NCBI GenBank assembly: GCA_951799405.1
Contig: OX637353.1
Span: 10,230,001-10,294,000 of the forward strand
Length of the DNA: 64,000 nt
Source of the DNA: Agapetus fuscipes
Lineage: Eukaryota > Arthropoda > Insecta > Trichoptera > Glossosomatidae
Direction: 5' to 3'
The notes under the pieces are model-generated. The model did no database searches. It saw nothing but the letters and a program-made list of their open reading frames with translations, and was not told the origin of the DNA. Below, in pieces: positions 55,153-64,000 of the stretch (positions within the stretch are counted from its first letter, which is position 1; every line of letters starts with the position of its first letter). Made by a program: the position numbers and the translations under genes.

Positions 55153-55335
55153 AAAAAATAAATACATAAGTGAATTAAAACTATGTTTAAACCCATTTGA
55201 ATTTTTAAATAATTAAAAATGGACTTTTACTGTGTTAATAGTTCAACACTAAAAATATATATTAATACCTGCTTCTGGCCAGGCAGAATAGGTTGGTGAA
55301 TTGCATTCCTCTTCACAAATGTATTTTAAAAAAAA

Positions 55336-55497
55336 ACATGGAAATATTTTTTCCAAAAGACGTTTCAAACTGACCGAAAGTAAATGTTTCAAGTTTATAT
55401 GATCATTTTCTATTTTTCGTAGACATAATCCATCATATTATTTATTAATGTACAAACTTTATTTCATTGTAAATTTGTATTATAATTCACTCCTTAA
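55336..55497. other. Short unassigned spacer
   Basis: AT-rich. Nothing recognised. Confidence 0.4.
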
Positions 55498-55748
55498 TCT
55501 ATAATAATCTATAATCTAAGTTGCAAGGATATATTCATTTAAAGCTCTCAGATGTAAGCTCACAAACCAACAAGTGTAGTTCGCGCTTACAAATGCTGAA
55601 TGCGTACTTACAAATAAAATCCAAACCTCAAATGAACATAAGCCCCACAACTTTTGCCGACCTTCCCTGAAACAGGGGTAACATTGGCAAAGTGAACCAT
55701 TTTTTACAGTATGGGTGGTCAGCCTCATACCAACCTATAAGTCAAGGT
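55498..55748 (+). repeat. R1 interspersed repeat, near complete
   Basis: Head CTATAATCTAAGTTGCAAGG, TAGTTCGCGCTTACAAATGC, CCGACCTTCCCTGAAACAGG, end CATACCAACCTATAAGTCAA. Very close to the copies at 39659 and 62680, so this subfamily is young. Confidence 0.9.
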
Positions 55749-55859
55749 TAAATAATAAAAAAAATAAAAAATTACATTTTTAAAATCAATAAATAATATG
55801 TATGGAAATCAAAACCAAAACAGAATACAAAATTCTAATTTAAAAAACCCTAGACGCCA

Positions 55860-55995
55860 ACATTACAGATTAACCGCCATTTCTTTCTGCCCTTACATAC
55901 TTTTTTCATTTCCTCCAGAGTCATTACCTTCATGCATTCTTTATGCAAGCTTTATTTTTAGTATGACTTTGGATATTCCATTCATTTGCAATTTA
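55860..55995 (-). mobile_element. LINE C-terminal scrap
   Basis: The complement carries the KGRKK/EMKE and NEW-type end of the LINE at 63039-64000 (shared ACATACTTTTTTCATTTCCT region). Short and broken. Confidence 0.6.
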
Positions 55996-56075
55996 GATTT
56001 AGATTATAGACATACATCCTTTTTGGTAATATGAGATTGATGAAACCAGCTGAGTGATGTGTGTTGGTGTTCCAG

Positions 56076-56309
56076 GACCGCGCGCTGGAAGAGGTGGCTT
56101 ACCCTGCGGGCGCGGGCTACGTGTACACGGGCAAGGTGAAGCGCCGCCTGTTCCTGGTGCTGGACTGCGTGAGCGCGCACCACTTCAGCGAGAAGACCAG
56201 CGACCTCATCAACCTGCAGCACTACGTCACCAAGGTCAAGAAGGTGCCCGAGAGGGAGGCTCTCATGATATTCTTCGACGTTGTCAGAGTGGTGGAGAAT
56301 CTGCACAAG
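56076..56309 (+). CDS. STK40: Serine/threonine-protein kinase 40 (SHIK), one internal exon
   Basis: A GC-rich 78-codon exon bounded by TTCCAG and GTGTGT, phase 0 at both ends. The translation DRALEEVAYPAGAGYVYTGK, then KRRLFLVLDCVSAHHFSEKT, SDLINLQHYVTKVKKV and FFDVVRVVENLHK, matches the STK40 segment from the end of the N-lobe to the helix before the catalytic HRD loop. STK40 is a Tribbles-related pseudokinase-like protein that binds the COP1 E3 ligase in vertebrates. Neither the preceding exons nor the catalytic-loop exon is found in the window, so the introns exceed several kb. The downstream intron holds repeats and a Myb/SANT gene. Confidence 0.9.
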
Positions 56310-56344
56310 GTGTGTTTCTGTCGTCAGTATTTTTTTTTTAAATC

Positions 56345-56845
56345 TAATCTAATCTAAGTTGCAAAGATACGTTACATTGGAGATTTACATTACATCGCAC
56401 GCTTAATAATAAAGAGCAATAACTCAAAAATTAGGAAAATCGAGATTTTGTAATAAAACGCAAGAACAATGCGAGAAGAATAGGTAGAATGCGACAGCCG
56501 TTCAATTTTAACGAATATGACCGAGATAAAACATCGGTCGCCTTTTTCATCCCATACAAGTTGTACTGGTTGTCTGAACTTCAAACGTGATTTCCCAACA
56601 TTCTTATTTTTTGAGTTATTGCTCTTTATGATTAAGCGTGCGACATGCATTCCCACAACCAGACACTTACAAGTTCGCGCTTGCACATGCCTCATGTGAA
56701 CCCACAACATATAAACCAAATCTCAAATGGACATACACCCTGAAACTCTTGCCGTCCTTCCCTGTAACAGGGGTGACATTGGCAAAGTGAACCAATTTTA
56801 CAGCATGGGTGGTCAGCCGCATACCAACCTATAAGTCAAGGAACA
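56345..56845 (+). repeat. R1 repeat split by a small hairpin element
   Basis: The R1 head is at 56345-56395 and resumes at 56643 (ACATGCATTCCCACAACCAG), running through GGTGACATTGGCAAAGTGAA to CATACCAACCTATAAGTCAA. Confidence 0.85.
56396..56642. mobile_element. Palindromic MITE, 247 bp, with ACAT target duplication
   Basis: Arms CGCACGCTTAATAATAAAGA (continuing GCAATAACTCAAAAA) and complement. Flanked by ACAT at 56392-56395 and 56643-56646; removing it restores R1. The central part has no gene. Confidence 0.88.
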
Positions 56846-56849
56846 CATA

Positions 56850-57092
56850 GATTTGTGAGGAATGTATTTCACCAACCTATTCTGCCTGGCCAGAAACAGG
56901 TACTAATATCATCAATTAATAATTCATTATTGTTTATTTTAATGAATTACTAATTAATAATTACCCAATAAAATCTGTTGAACCAAGGTCAAAGTTATGG
57001 TCAAATGACCCAGGCAGGGATCTAACCAACGCTCTATTCCAAACACGCTAGAAAGATCAGCCCGCTTGGCCCCCTGGGCCATAACACAGACT
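56850..57092 (-). mobile_element. tRNA-derived SINE, family 1
   Basis: Minus copy: CACCAACCTATTCTGCCTGG, AATAATTCATTATTG, and a B-box complement near GGGATCTAACCAACG (one base changed). It ends at the head complement CCATAACACAGA. Confidence 0.85.
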
Positions 57093-57519
57093 CCCTTTGT
57101 ATGTTTCAGTACACTCCTTCTGTCAGGGAATTCTTCCAAGGCCTCCTGCTTCAAATTCCTGTTGTAATATCTTTTGTGGCTAAGGCCCAGTAGTTTCACA
57201 TTTTTAGCTATAGTAGTTTATATAGCATATTTTACGCTCGAGATATGCTATAGTAACGCCAAAACAGTATTTTCATTCGCATTTTGCCTATAGGCTATCT
57301 ATAGTATACACCGAAGATACCCGAAGTACAATCAAAGATACCATCATGACAAAACTTAAAAAATGGATAAAAAAACTAAAAATGCTGCATTTAGCCACAT
57401 AAATAATATATTTGACAGCCATAAAGTCAATATATTATTGTCTATGGTTGCATGGTGAACTGTCACATGCCACATTGACGTCCCGCTTTGAAAACACGTG
57501 CATTGTGATCTAACAAAAC
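57093..57519. other. Upstream region of the Myb/SANT gene
   Basis: No gene or repeat is identified. A likely promoter lies just before 57520, but no clear motif is visible. Confidence 0.35.
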
Positions 57520-59761
57520 ATGAACATTCCGTTGGGAAAAAAGTAAGTATAGTGATTTTAAAATAAGTGTAATTACTAGAAAATACAGTACACAAATTAT
57601 TATTGGTGTTGAACAATCAAATTATATCCGTTTCACCCTCAAATAATTGCTCGACTTTTTGTTTTAGGGAACGAACGCCGAAGTTCTCAATTTCCCGTAT
57701 GAAACTTTTCGCCGAGTTATTTGGTGAAGAGAAGTCTCTGACGAGCAAAAGAACGGATCATGTGAGTGTACATATGAAGGAAGCGGCCTGGGATCGAGTA
57801 GCTTCCCGCTTTAATGCTGCTGCCCAAGTTTGCCGCACCAAAATACAGCTTCGCAACAAATATGCGACAATGCTAAAATCAGCGAAAAAGGTATAGTACT
57901 TATAACGTTAGTTAAGTGTTTGATTATTCCCCGTTCAATAAATGTGTAAACCGAATAATAGTAGGAATTATTTGATTTGAATGTTTTTTTTTTAATCAAA
58001 ATTCGATTTTTAGGAAATTGCTGATGAAAAAGCCGAACGGCGGAAAACTGGAGGAGGTTTGCCAAGGCAACGACCTTCTGTCGAAAATTAATGGTTGCGG
58101 AGTATCGTTCCGGTAACCCTTGAAGGTCTTCCAGCCATTTATGATGATGACTGTTCGGACTCAGGTTTGCTTTATAAAAAAAGCCTTCCATGAGGTGTTT
58201 GATTGTTCACAGTACTTTATGTACAGAGTTAATTGAACTGTTTGCAATGTTTTATTTGTAGAAGTGACCCAGAGCCAGACGCTAACACTTCAGCAAGAAT
58301 TTACACCCTTAACAGAGACAGATATCATTCCGTTGTGTAAGTTTTGAGAAACATCAATGATTATGCAGTATTTCTTGAAAAATGTACAATACTTATTTTA
58401 TTACTATTTAATTTCCAGATTCTCAACCAGCTCTCAGTGATGAAGGCATCTTGATAACTGTTGATTCCAATCCACAATGTAAGTATTGCGATCAAGGACC
58501 TATACATGTTAGTACTTACCACATTATGTTTCCGTGTGCAATAATATTGAGTTAACGAAAACATATTTTGTCATAGGTGATACTGGAAGCCAACCCTTTG
58601 ATAGCACGACACCAAAAACATCTCTTCGACAGCCAGTTTCCAGCCCATTATGTATGATTTTATTTTTCTTCAAACTTAATATTTTTTATTTCTTGAATCA
58701 GAGGTTGGTATGAGGCTAACTACCCATACTGTAAAAAATGCTTCACTTGGCCAATTGAACCCCTGTTTCATGGAAGCTCAGCAAGTTGCAGGGTTTCTGT
58801 TAATTTAAGATTTTGATTTGTCAGTACGCATGCAGCATTAGTTAGCGCGAACTTGTGTCTGTTTGTGGACATATGCATTAAATATTGATGTTAAATGATA
58901 ACATATCTTTGCAACTTGATAATGATGATGATGATGATTTGTATAGCGTCATTTCGTGACTACTGTCACTGCAAGAGCGCTTTCAGGCTTGACGCGGCAG
59001 TGATACATACAGGCTCTTCTTTTATTATGACTCTGGATATTCCATTCATTCGCAATTTCGTATATTTGGTCCATCCATACCTTTCTCGGTCTTCCTCTAC
59101 CACGACATCCATCTATTCTACCAACATATACTTTCTTTGTCAGTCTTTCCTCGTTCATTCTCTCCATATGCCCAAACCATCTTAACAAACTTCTCACTTT
59201 CACACTTTCTCTTGCTTTTCACACTTGTGTAGTTATAATAATTGTAAATATGTCAAACGACCGTAATTCCAGGCTAAATCTAACAATGGTTCACTCTGCC
59301 AGTGTCAACCTGGTTTCAGAAAGTCGGCAAGAGTGGCATGGTTTATGTTCATTTGAGGGAATGGAGGGTAACGATAGAGTGGTGGTTTCCCACCACTGGG
59401 AAAAAAACATGAAGCGTCTTGACTCAACGAAGATTATTTATTACTAAAAGATTGTGTTCTTTCAGATGTACCTAAAGCAAAAAAACGGGAAATTGCAACA
59501 CCGCAAGAGACCCGCAAGAAGGTGTGCTCGCTTGCTGATGCAAAAACGACTTTATTTGAAAAGAAAGTGGCGGTCCTGAAGCATGCGGAGGAAGAGCATA
59601 CGCTTAACTTAAAGCTCAAGCTGGAGAAGGCTGCTAGAGAAGAGGAAGAACACAAAGCTAAAATGGATAACTTGAAGAACGAAGAAAAAAGAAGAGAAGA
59701 ACTCTTCGAAATTGAGTTATTAATAAAAAATGCTCAGTACAAATTAATAACTGATGGCTAG
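57520..59761 (+). pseudogene. Myb/SANT-like DNA-binding protein gene with one in-frame stop
   Basis: Seven exons (57520-57542, 57668-57890, 58014-58164, 58262-58336, 58419-58478, 58577-58651, 59466-59761) keep phase throughout and span 300 codons. Residues about 10-82 are a Myb/SANT-like domain (RMKLFAELFGEEKSL, KEAAWDRVASRFNA, TKIQLRNKYATMLKSAKK). Serine/threonine-rich exons follow, then a long coiled coil rich in E and K (LKLEKAAREEEEHKAKMDNL). A single TAA at 58089-58091 interrupts exon 3, after which the same frame continues (IVPVTLEGLPAIYDDDCSDS) to a proper splice. This resembles MSANTD3-type and Harbinger-derived proteins. It is either a very recent pseudogene, an assembly error, or a Harbinger relative. 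Confidence 0.7.
58700..59230 (-). repeat. R1 copy and LINE scrap in the last intron of the Myb/SANT gene
   Basis: R1 minus copy at about 58700-58920 (GTTGGTATGAGGCTAACTAC to CATATCTTTGCAACTTG, then an ATG microsatellite). LINE C-terminus (minus) at about 58985-59215 with LLRWFGHMERMNEERLTKKV and GRGRPRKVW. A further R1 scrap lies at about 59270-59355. Confidence 0.8.
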
Positions 59762-59869
59762 GGTTTCTCTCAAATTTTAAAATTAGAATTTTGTATTTGT
59801 TTTAATTGTGTATACATATTATTATTTGTTTACTTCTAAAATGTAATTGTTGTGTATGTTCTTTGACTT

Positions 59870-60365
59870 ATAGGTTGGTATGCGGCTGACCACCCATGCT
59901 GTAGAAAATGGTTCACTTTGCCAATGGCACCCCTGTTTCAGGAAAGGTGGGCGAGAGTTATAGAGTGTATGTCTGTTTTTATGTTGTAGGTTCACATGCG
60001 GCATGTGCAAGCGCGAACTTGTACATGTCTGCTTGTGAGAATGCATATAATGTGAATCCCCAATGTTACATATCTTTACAACTTAGATTAGATTTGAATC
60101 GTAATCCACAATAATCTATTATCTAAGTTGCAAAGATATATCACATTTAAGATTTATATTAAATGCAATTTCAAAAGTAGACACATATAAGTTCGCGCTG
60201 AAACATACCATATGTGAACCGACAATATAAAACCCAATCTCAAATGAACATAAGCCCTGCAACTCTTGCCGACCTTCCCTGTAACAAGGGTTACATTGGC
60301 AAAGTGATTCTTTTTTTTTACAGTAAAGGTAGTCAGTCTTATACCAATCTCAAGTCAAGGAATAA
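59870..60365. repeat. Two R1 copies in opposite orientation
   Basis: Minus copy at about 59870-60095 (GTTGGTATGCGGCTGACCAC to CATATCTTTACAACTTAG) and plus copy at about 60118-60362 (AATCTAAGTTGCAAAGATAT to ATACCAATCTCAAGTCAAGG). They meet head to head at the ATAATCTATTATCTAAG tail, forming a large inverted repeat. Confidence 0.85.
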
Positions 60366-60659
60366 GCAATTAATTAAGAGGAAACCTCAAGGGCTACAGA
60401 ATTGAAAAATAGGTATTTGTAAAATCTGTTGCTGTCTCGCATTGCCCGCACAATCGAGCTATCGATGTGTGAGTGAGGCTGTCAATGTATGCGTACCACG
60501 CTGCCCCTTCCCCCTCCACTCGCCAAGTACCCGCGCCCGCCTGCGCCTGTCTGCGCCCGCCCCGCCCGCTGGCCCCATACTTCACATCTTGCTTCCATGT
60601 AGATTGTAGTATGAAGGCCTTACAAACAAATTTGTATGAAAATAATAAGTTTGTATAGA
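60366..60659. other. GC-rich patch, unassigned
   Basis: 60496-60575 is strikingly C-rich (repeated GCGCCCGCC/CTGCGCC motifs) in an otherwise AT-rich region. The overlapping frames on both strands are compositional. No homology recognised. Confidence 0.4.
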
Positions 60660-61241
60660 GACTACCATTTTTTTTTGTTTTTCTGGAAAAATAATAATTG
60701 ATTATTATAGGTATTATATTGTAATGTGAAAAATTGCAATGCATCGTTTTTTGTTTAGCCAATGGTGTTCCGAGATATTCGCAAACGATTGCTTTTTTTA
60801 TATGGCAACCCACAAAAAATGACTTTTTTGGAAAAAATGTTTATAACTGTCTGGTAGAACTAATTAAGCAATGACTACACAGAAAATTTAACGAAAATCG
60901 TTGGAGCCGTTTTTGAGAAAATCTCATTTTAAGTTTTTAGGTGCTCGGGAGCCATCTTAAATATTAGAATTATAACAAAAAATGTTGAATTAACAATTAC
61001 AGATATTTGTTAAAACTATCTATAAAAGTTTTAAAATAGCTGTTTTTTTTGCATTATAATGTCTTTTTAGAATTATTAAAAAAAAAAAATTCACACACAC
61101 ACACATACAGCCGGACGTTTTTGCAAGATAGTGTTTTTTGGCATGTCCTGCACCAGGACAACTCATTTCCGTGAAAATCTCGATTTTTTTTTTCTCGCCA
61201 AAACAAAACTTTCTTTACTCCGTACCGGGAGCAAGAAAGTA
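60660..61241. mobile_element. Hairpin-ended interspersed repeat
   Basis: Second long copy of the family at 1520-2309: TATGGCAACCCA, AAAATCGTTGGAGCCGTTTTTGAG, GCCATCTTAAA, an AC microsatellite (61092-61107) and CAGGACAACTCATTTCCGTG. It ends with arms ACTTTCTT/AAGAAAGT around CTCC/GGAG (61209-61241). Confidence 0.6.
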
Positions 61242-61329
61242 AAAATCAAATCCCAAATTTTCAAGATTTCTGTTTATATGTAATTCGTGTTTGGATTCAG
61301 ACTTTTGCATGTTTTTTTTAACAGATATC

Positions 61330-61555
61330 ACATAAAAATGGTTCACTTTGCCAATGTCACCCCTGTTTCAGGGAATGTCGGCAAGAGTTGCAGGGCTTAT
61401 GTTCATTTGAGGTTTGGATTTTATTTGTAAGTACACAATCAGCATTTGTAAGCGCGAACTACACGTGTTTGTTTGTGGGCATACATCTGAGAGCTTTGAA
61501 TGAATATATCCTTGCAACTTAGATTATAGATTATAGATTATAGATACATAATATA
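61330..61555 (-). repeat. R1 interspersed repeat, well preserved
   Basis: GGTTCACTTTGCCAATGTCA, GGGAATGTCGGCAAGAGTTG, TAAGCGCGAACTACACGTGT, and the CTTGCAACTTAG end with three ATTATAG-type tail units (61520-61550), the clearest tail in the window. Confidence 0.9.
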
Positions 61556-62674
61556 CCTAGTGACGCACATTTTGATGTTGAAATGAATGGACTTGTTTTT
61601 ATCAAATCTTTCGTTTTCTTCAAAAGTCAGTTTGAGCTCAATTTATTGAATAGTTTTTTCTGTATCAAAAAAATGAAATAAAAAAATTGACACCAAAAGA
61701 TTTTTGCCAGCCGGCCCTGGTCAAAGGAAGCAATAAAAAAGTGTATAATGGAATATCTCCTTATTTTCGCAGCAATTATTATTGCTTTTTCTTCCTTTGT
61801 CTGTATACGCATTAGTCCGCCCGTCCCCAACCTCAAGCCTCCCCCCGCAAAGCGCGATAGGGACAACTGCAGCTTGGACCGAAAATACCTATTAAAATTA
61901 CACAAAATCAACGTTTCGTAATCCCCTGTTCCCTTCTCCAAAACTTGACCGATTTCACTAATTTTTTTCTTTAATAAATAAAGATAGACTTTGGCCGTGT
62001 TTCTATGTTTTCCTTTTTTTATATAATTTAGTCAATTTTGTTTTCTGGATGTTTAAACACAGCGAAAAATCTGACAAATTTTATGGGTTTTTGAATGTTC
62101 ATATCTCTTTTAATAATTAATTTATGAAAAAAAAGAAAACCGAGGGACATGCCAATAGTAGTCATTGATTTTTGAGACAAAAATGATTGCTCTACTAACA
62201 TTATCCAGGGAGAAAACAGGGGACTACGTTTGTATGGCGTAACGGCCCTTTTGTTTCCTCTTAAAATACAACATTTTGCTTTGTTGTAGCACATTGTCAG
62301 ATCTGTGGTTGTCATAGCATGTTGCTATCTTTTCTAATTGCTGAATAATCAACCAGCCTGTATCAGTAATCAGTATTGATAAATAACTGTACCATGTGAT
62401 CTGCCATCAATTTGTCCAAGTGCTTAAACACACAAAGTACACTTATTCAAATTATTAATATTTTTATTCAAACTTAGAATTTTGTTTTGGAAAGCCAATA
62501 ATCTTGTATCTTGTTAAATTCTTTTATTTTAAAACCTGAATCTCTGTTGTCAATGGCAGTTTCAATTTTAAATAAAGATGTTGCATCTATATCTGTGTTG
62601 TTTTTGTAAATAAAATTACTGGTTTTATGAATTTATTCTGCAGCTACATGAAGATTATAATTTATGCTATATCT
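61556..62674. other. Unassigned intergenic or intronic sequence
   Basis: No gene or known repeat is seen. Open frames on the minus strand (61627-61941, 62028-62315) lack recognisable domains. Confidence 0.4.
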
Positions 62675-62925
62675 ATAATAATCTATAATCTAAGTTGCAA
62701 GGATATATTCATTTAAAGCTCTCAGATGTATGCCCACAAACCAACAAGTGTAGTTCGCGCTTACAAATGCTGATTGTGTACTTACAAATAAAATCCAAAC
62801 CTCAAATGAACATAAGCCCCACAACTTTTGCCGACCTTCCCTGAAACAGGGGTGACATTGGCAAAGTGAACCATTTTTTACAGTATGGGTGGTCAGCCTC
62901 ATACCAACCTATAAGTCAAGGAATA
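62675..62925 (+). repeat. R1 interspersed repeat, near complete
   Basis: Nearly identical to 55498-55748, with double head AATCTATAATCTAAGTTGCA, TAGTTCGCGCTTACAAATGC and end CCTATAAGTCAAGGAA. Confidence 0.9.
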
Positions 62926-63038
62926 TGAATAATAAATTACATTTAAATATAAAAAAGAACAAAACCTTACAAAGAAATCTATACAAAAAAAGTCAAAAAT
63001 TTCCTATGCAAAAAATGTAGCAAATGAATACACCAACA

Positions 63039-64000
63039 TTAGAAATCAACATTGCAGATTAGCCGCCACTTCTTCCTGTCCTTGCATACTTCTTTCATTT
63101 CATCCAGAGTCATAACCTTTTTCATACAAGTCCTCCTTTTATTATGACTCTGGATATCCCATTCATTCGCTATTTCAGAGATTTGATCCTTCCATACTTT
63201 TCTCGGTCTTCCTCTACCACGACATCCATCTATTCTAGCAACATATACTTTCTTCGTCAATCTTTCATCACTCATTCTCTCCAAATGCCCGAACCATCTT
63301 AACATACTTCTTTTAATCTTCACTTTCACACTTTCCCTTACACCACATTCTTCTCTTACAAAATCATTCCTCACCCTGTCACTTCGTTTTTTCCCAATCA
63401 TACTTCTTAGATAGTCCATTTCTACTATATGGACTTTACTAATTTCCCTTTCACTCACCGTCCAGGCTTCACTTCCATACATCAAGGTTGGCACTAGTAT
63501 ACCACCGTGCACCGCCAATCTAACATTTTTTATAAGATTTTGGTTCCTGGCGATGCAAGCGGTCGCACCCAGTACACACCTGCCTTTCATTATTCTTCTT
63601 TCAAATTCACCGGCCATTCTTCCATCTTTTTCAAACTTACTTCCCAAATATACAAACTCATTTACAACATCAACATTCATTCCATTAATTTTAAATTCAT
63701 AATTCATATTTTCATCATCTCTTTCAAAAATCAAAACTTTCGTCTTTCTTGCATTCAACTTCAAATTATTACCTTTCAAAGCTTCGTTCAATCTAGAGAG
63801 CATCATTTGCAATTCCACTGCTGAATCAGATACAAGGACTGCATCATCCGCATACAGTAGAACGCTTACTTTGCTCTCTCCTATCATTAATCCACAATCA
63901 TCAAGTCTAGCATCTCGAACACACTTGTCCATGACTATGTTAAATAGCCATGGGCTCATCACACATCCTTGCCTTACACCCTTAAAAACTTCAAACCATT
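63039..64000 (-). mobile_element. Non-LTR retrotransposon, RT C-terminal part, open frame to window end
   Basis: Minus-strand frame of at least 307 codons running off the right edge. The RT palm motif LLYADDAVLVSD is followed by LKLNARKTKVLIF (thumb side), FVYLGSKFEKDG, GILVPTLMYGSEAWTVSE and the C-terminal RSMLRWFGHLERMSDERLTK..GRGRPRKVWKDQ. The element copies itself by target-primed reverse transcription. The frame is uninterrupted, so it may be young, and it is the probable source of the scraps at 27745, 45640, 47490, 55860 and 58985. The clade (RTE, CR1 or relative) cannot be settled from this part. Confidence 0.9.

Larger units (their letters stand above)
55002..55260. mobile_element. 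Penelope-like hairpin insertion with two hammerhead-like motifs
   Basis: Flanked by ATTAGTACCT (54992-55001) and ATTAATACCT (55261-55270), a 10-bp duplication with one mismatch. The inner part is a large inverted repeat: GTGAATTAAAAC arms and TTTTCGCCTAATGAGGCATC facing its complement. It ends in the family tail AAAATGGACTTTTACTGTGT. Two ribozyme-like cores point in opposite directions. The arrangement fits 5'-joined inverted copies as made by Penelope-like elements. No protein is encoded. Confidence 0.65.
54806..55335 (+). mobile_element. tRNA-derived SINE, family 1, split by a Penelope-like insertion
   Basis: Head GTCGGTGTTATGACCAAGGG, B box GGTTCGATCTC near 54871, AATAATTCATTAAT units, then interruption at 55002-55260. 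It resumes with TGCTTCTGGCCAGGCAGAAT and the A-rich end at 55327-55336. Confidence 0.85.

Noticed and set aside
60394..60813. 139-codon minus-strand frame over the GC-rich patch
   Set aside because: Repetitive Gly/Ala/Arg composition arises from C-rich repeats, and it continues into an interspersed repeat.

Overview
This is a eukaryotic nuclear window. It has GT-AG introns, AT-rich intergenic DNA, dense nested transposons and animal host genes, all pointing to an insect. The RpL31 C-terminus, an Arc-like Gag, ISL2EU-, Harbinger-, hAT-, piggyBac-, Helitron- and copia-type elements, and tRNA-derived SINEs all fit. I cannot fix the order: Lepidoptera and Hemiptera both remain possible. One scaffold gap of exactly 200 N lies at 10227-10426.

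Host genes: RpL31 (minus, 833-3170; complete, 124 aa, with a 5'TOP-like first exon). ALKBH8, the tRNA wobble-uridine modification enzyme (plus, 26403-32715; 8 coding exons, 632 aa, phases consistent throughout). BBS7, a BBSome subunit (minus, 32841-42440; 14 coding exons, 713 aa). ALKBH8 and BBS7 converge, with 125 bp between their stop codons. One kinase exon of STK40 (plus, 56076-56309) is present, and a seven-exon Myb/SANT-like gene (57520-59761) lies just downstream; it is open except for one in-frame stop.

Autonomous-type transposon genes: a THAP-DDE transposase (3644-5830) converges on a SWIM/YqaJ nuclease gene (7863-10036). This pairing is typical of ISL2EU elements. A complete PIF/Harbinger element (43679-49144) carries both a Myb/SANT protein and a DDE nuclease. 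Decayed elements include a copia retrotransposon (16156-20361), an Arc/gag-pro fragment (20751-21754), a piggyBac-derived fragment (13006-15665) and several LINE 3' ends.

The window reads as stratigraphy. A 755-bp segment occurs twice. Copy A (43347-51160) was split by the Harbinger element and by a 1.59-kb Helitron, while copy B (51326-52081) keeps both empty sites. Nested insertions with clear target duplications include a hAT holding a solo LTR inside the piggyBac fragment's intron, a solo LTR inside a common repeat inside a LINE in a BBS7 intron, and a small hairpin element inside the same common repeat near STK40. One ~260-bp repeat, called R1 here, occurs about 20 times on both strands.

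The most unusual signal is a set of five hammerhead-ribozyme-like motifs (about 545, 7351, 24213, 55064 and 55111). They share the CTGAAGA and GAAA cores, have differing but complementary stem II, and have short palindromic stem III. Two sit in hairpin-shaped insertions with 10-12 bp target duplications, as expected of Penelope-like elements. A 3.6-kb foldback-like element (21759-25351) built of inverted tandem arrays and flanked by CCGG carries another.
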